A program made the position numbers and the translations under genes. The notes under the pieces were generated by a model. That model did no database searches. It saw only the letters and a list, made by a program, of their open reading frames with translations, and was not told the origin of the DNA. A stretch of 16,128 nt of DNA from Sphingomonas hengshuiensis (GTDB lineage: Bacteria > Pseudomonadota > Alphaproteobacteria > Sphingomonadales > Sphingomonadaceae), in assembly GCA_003240755.1 (NCBI GenBank), contig QFNF01000050.1, positions 1-16,128 of the forward strand, read 5' to 3'. Numbering within the stretch: the first letter of the stretch is position 1; each line of letters begins with the position of its first letter. Shown piece by piece: positions 14,230 through 16,128 of the stretch.

Positions 14230-14257
14230 TTGCACGGTGCTTATCCCGTGCTTATCT
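14230..14257 (+). promoter_or_regulatory. Candidate integrase promoter with two 9-bp direct repeats
   Basis: TTGCAC (14230-14235) and TTATCT (14252-14257) are 16 bp apart, with the ribosome binding site GGAGG at 14272-14276. The 9-mer GTGCTTATC occurs twice, at 14237-14245 and 14248-14256, one helical turn (11 bp) apart, in the spacer and over the -10 box. These could be integrase arm sites or an operator. Confidence 0.4.
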
Positions 14258-14281
14258 GCCTTCCTGAAACTGGAGGCGCAG

Positions 14282-15718
14282 ATGAAGGCGAAGCTCACGA
14301 AGAAGTTCGTCGACGGGGTGGCGGCCGAAGCCGGCAAGCGCCTGACGATCTGGGACACGGACCTACCCGCGTTCGGCCTCATGGTCACCCCGCTTGGTCC
14401 CCGCGGCGGCGGCGTAAAATCCTACATCGTCCAGTATCGGTGCGGCGGCCGCGGCGCTCCGATACGGCGCGTGACGATCGGCCATCACGGGGCCGAGTGG
14501 CAGCCTGGTCCTGCGCGCGAGGAAGCCGCGGAGATCCTGCGCCAGGTACGTCGCGGCGGCGACCCCTTCGAAGAACGGCGCCAGTCGCGCGAGGACCAGC
14601 GGCTAGCCCAGCTTGATCGACTGAACGAAATGTCGCGCGATCTGGACCTCGTGTTCGCGACCTTCCGCGAAACCTTCGTCGAGGACTATGCCAAGGTGCG
14701 CCAGACGCGCAGCTGGGAGAAGACCGAGCGGGCACTGAAGGATGCCGGCATCGAGCTCGACGCCACGCGCATCGACAAGATTGAGCGCGAATCGATCAAA
14801 TGGTCACTTGATCGGATCGCCAAGCGCAGCATGTCCGCCGCGATCGAGGCGCACAAGGCGCTCGGGCGCATGTTCCGGTGGGCAGTGTCGGAGGGCAAGA
14901 TCGAGAAGTCGCCGATGGTCGACATGGAGCCGCCGGGCAAGGACAAGGTCCGCAAGCGCGTCCTGCACGGCGACGAGCTGCGCGAGCTGTGGCAGGCCGC
15001 GGAGGCGATGGGCTATCCGTTCGGTCCCCTGATCCTGCTCCTGATCGCGACCGGTCAGCGCCTGCGGCAGGTGAGCAACGCGAAATGGGGCGAAATCCGC
15101 AAGAAGGAGAAGGTGTGGTTGATACCCGAAGAACGGGTGAAGGCGGACGACAGCCACCAGCGCGAGCATCTGGTGCCGCTCAATGCACGAGCCATGCGGA
15201 TCATCGACCATCTGCCCGATATAGCGCCGCCTGATGGCGTGAAGCTGACCAAGTCCGCCCGACCTCTGTTCACCACCACCGGTGATCGACCCGTCAGCGG
15301 CTTCAGCAAGGCGAAGACCAGAGCGGACACGCTGCTGCTCGCCGCCCGCCACAAGGCGGCGAAGGAGCAGGGTCTCGATCCCGACGATGTCGAGGCGATG
15401 GATAACTGGACCAACCACGATATCCGCCGCACGCTCTCCACCGCGCTGCAGGCGCTGAAGGTCGCGTCGAACATCATCGACCTCATCCAGGCTCACGTCG
15501 TGAAGGGCATGACGCGTGTCGCCCGGCATTATCAGCATTGGGAGTTCTACGAGGAGAAGCGCGACGCGTTGGACCTGTGGAACCAGTACCTGGACGGCGT
15601 CATCGATGGTGATCCCAAGCACGCCGAGCTGGTCGAGCGGGTCAACTTCCGTCTGCTACGCTGGTCCGATGACGAACAGGAGGAGGATGGGCTTGCGAAC
15701 AACGACGAAGCCGATTAA
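14282..15718 (+). CDS. P4-type tyrosine recombinase (integrase)
   Basis: I start at ATG 14282, 5 nt after GGAGG, giving 478 residues; the frame is open upstream but without a better start. The N-terminal ~90 residues (KLTKKFVDGV..., IWDTDLPAFGLMVTPLG, SYIVQYRCGGRGAPIRRVTIG) are the DUF4102-like arm-binding domain. A SAM-like core-binding domain follows at about 120-215. The catalytic domain carries R260 (ATGQRLRQVSNAKW), H379 and R382 (NHDIRR), H405 (QAHVVKG) and the nucleophile Y417 in ARHYQHW, followed by EEKRDALDLW as in P4-type integrases. All residues needed for cleavage and ligation are present, so it looks active. It is transcribed away from the tRNA half and probably mediates integration at tRNA-Gly. 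Confidence 0.95.
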   Translation: MKAKLTKKFVDGVAAEAGKRLTIWDTDLPAFGLMVTPLGPRGGGVKSYIVQYRCGGRGAPIRRVTIGHHGAEWQPGPAREEAAEILRQVRRGGDPFEERRQSREDQRLAQLDRLNEMSRDLDLVFATFRETFVEDYAKVRQTRSWEKTERALKDAGIELDATRIDKIERESIKWSLDRIAKRSMSAAIEAHKALGRMFRWAVSEGKIEKSPMVDMEPPGKDKVRKRVLHGDELRELWQAAEAMGYPFGPLILLLIATGQRLRQVSNAKWGEIRKKEKVWLIPEERVKADDSHQREHLVPLNARAMRIIDHLPDIAPPDGVKLTKSARPLFTTTGDRPVSGFSKAKTRADTLLLAARHKAAKEQGLDPDDVEAMDNWTNHDIRRTLSTALQALKVASNIIDLIQAHVVKGMTRVARHYQHWEFYEEKRDALDLWNQYLDGVIDGDPKHAELVERVNFRLLRWSDDEQEEDGLANNDEAD

Positions 15719-15841
15719 CTAACACTCTGTAGCGCGTGGACCTCGCCGATATCCCGCGCCGGGCCCTCTGTTGAGCGCGATGCCCCGGCCGAAACGAGCG
15801 GATCAACTCAATCGACGCAGTGCGTCTGACGGAGCATCCGT

Positions 15842-16096
15842 ATGTCCGAAGCCGAATATATCAGCACCAAGCAGCTCGCCGCTTATACTGGGCTATCCGA
15901 ACCCTATTGGGCAAACCTGCGCTCGCAGGGCGGGGGCCCTGCCTACATCAAGCTGGCCAAGCACGTCCGCTATCGTCGCGCCGAGGTCGACCGGTGGCTA
16001 GCCGAGCGCGAGCGTGTGAGCACCTTCGCGAAGGTAAGCGTGGCCGGTAGGCCGCCTTGCGGTGGTCTTAGCCTTCGGGATGCTTGTCGTCTTTGA
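15842..16096 (+). CDS. AlpA-like helix-turn-helix protein (excisionase/regulator)
   Basis: The 84-residue protein begins at ATG 15842 with GGAG 7 nt upstream. Residues 5-55 (EYISTKQLAAYTGLSEPYWANLRSQG..., AYIKLAKHVRYRRAEVDRWLAER) form a MerR/AlpA-type winged helix domain, as in excisionases and the P4/CP4-57 regulator AlpA. The C-terminal ~25 residues are not recognisable and lie over a possible minus-strand gene end, so the true stop is as read but the tail may be unimportant. Its position after the integrase suggests it sets the direction of recombination or controls int. The 123-bp gap before it holds no clear promoter. Confidence 0.82.
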   Translation: MSEAEYISTKQLAAYTGLSEPYWANLRSQGGGPAYIKLAKHVRYRRAEVDRWLAERERVSTFAKVSVAGRPPCGGLSLRDACRL

Positions 16097-16128
16097 CGAG
16101 GGCGCGGGTGTTGCGGGAAATTTTCGGT
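16068..16128 (-). CDS. Possible C-terminal end of an unidentified gene entering from the right
   Basis: A minus-strand frame open to the edge ends at TAA (16070-16068) with the residues PKISRNTRALVKDDKHPEG. The charged, hydrophilic tail and codon use look like a real protein end, but only 19 residues are visible. It would converge with the AlpA-like gene and overlap its last 29 bp. I recognise no family. Confidence 0.3.
   Translation of the reverse strand, partial: PKISRNTRALVKDDKHPEG

Larger units (their letters stand above)
14075..16128. mobile_element. Left end of an integrated element (integrase plus AlpA-like gene), continuing past the window
   Basis: The evidence is the tRNA-Gly half, the P4-type integrase 157 bp inside it and an AlpA/excisionase-like gene after it. 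Chromosome lies to the left (tRNA terminator, infA block) and the element to the right. No plasmid, phage structural or conjugation genes are visible, so the type (genomic island, ICE or satellite) cannot be named. Confidence 0.8.

Overview
The window is high-GC alphaproteobacterial chromosome, most likely from the family Sphingomonadaceae (Sphingomonas or a close relative). The evidence is the protein sequences and the gene blocks bolA/dnaJ/cobS, nusB-hisD-hisG/thiL/hppA and infA-maf-RNase E/G-yacG-tRNA-Phe. The taxonomic call rests on recognition, not on a search.

Region 1 (1-5332) starts with the 5' end of cobS (minus strand). A small cassette follows: a divergent HxlR-type regulator, a glutathione S-transferase (GST) and an unusual protein made of two DUF1428 domains. 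It lies between cobS and dnaJ, which are probably neighbours in relatives. A divergent pair, dnaJ (minus) and bolA (plus), shares a 36-bp intergenic region. bolA leads a tightly overlapped run: bolA, a second GST, a 20-codon ORF and an alpha/beta hydrolase with an Asp nucleophile. Both GST operons contain a very short ORF joined to a neighbour by a GTGA or TGATG overlap.

Region 2 (5357-11397) is housekeeping. On the minus strand, hisG and hisD overlap, and nusB follows after a 398-bp non-coding gap holding a direct-repeat pair and hairpins. On the plus strand are thiL and hppA, a K+-independent-type proton-pumping pyrophosphatase.

Region 3 (11665-13746) is an information-processing run on the plus strand: infA (TTG start), maf, a reduced RNase E/G homologue, yacG and a complete tRNA-Phe(GAA).

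Region 4 (13747-16128) is a junction with an integrated element. A 270-bp gap without genes ends in a minus-strand intrinsic terminator and the 3' 50 nt of a tRNA-Gly(GCC). This fragment is best read as an attachment-site half. To its right are a promoter-like region, a P4-type tyrosine integrase and an AlpA-like DNA-binding protein. The element runs off the right edge, so its cargo is not visible.

I see no convincing new multi-gene system. The most unusual items are the element junction at the tRNA-Gly fragment, the fused DUF1428 tandem with its twin-palindrome control region, the bridging micro-ORFs, the GTGAACTTT repeats and the shortened RNase E/G.
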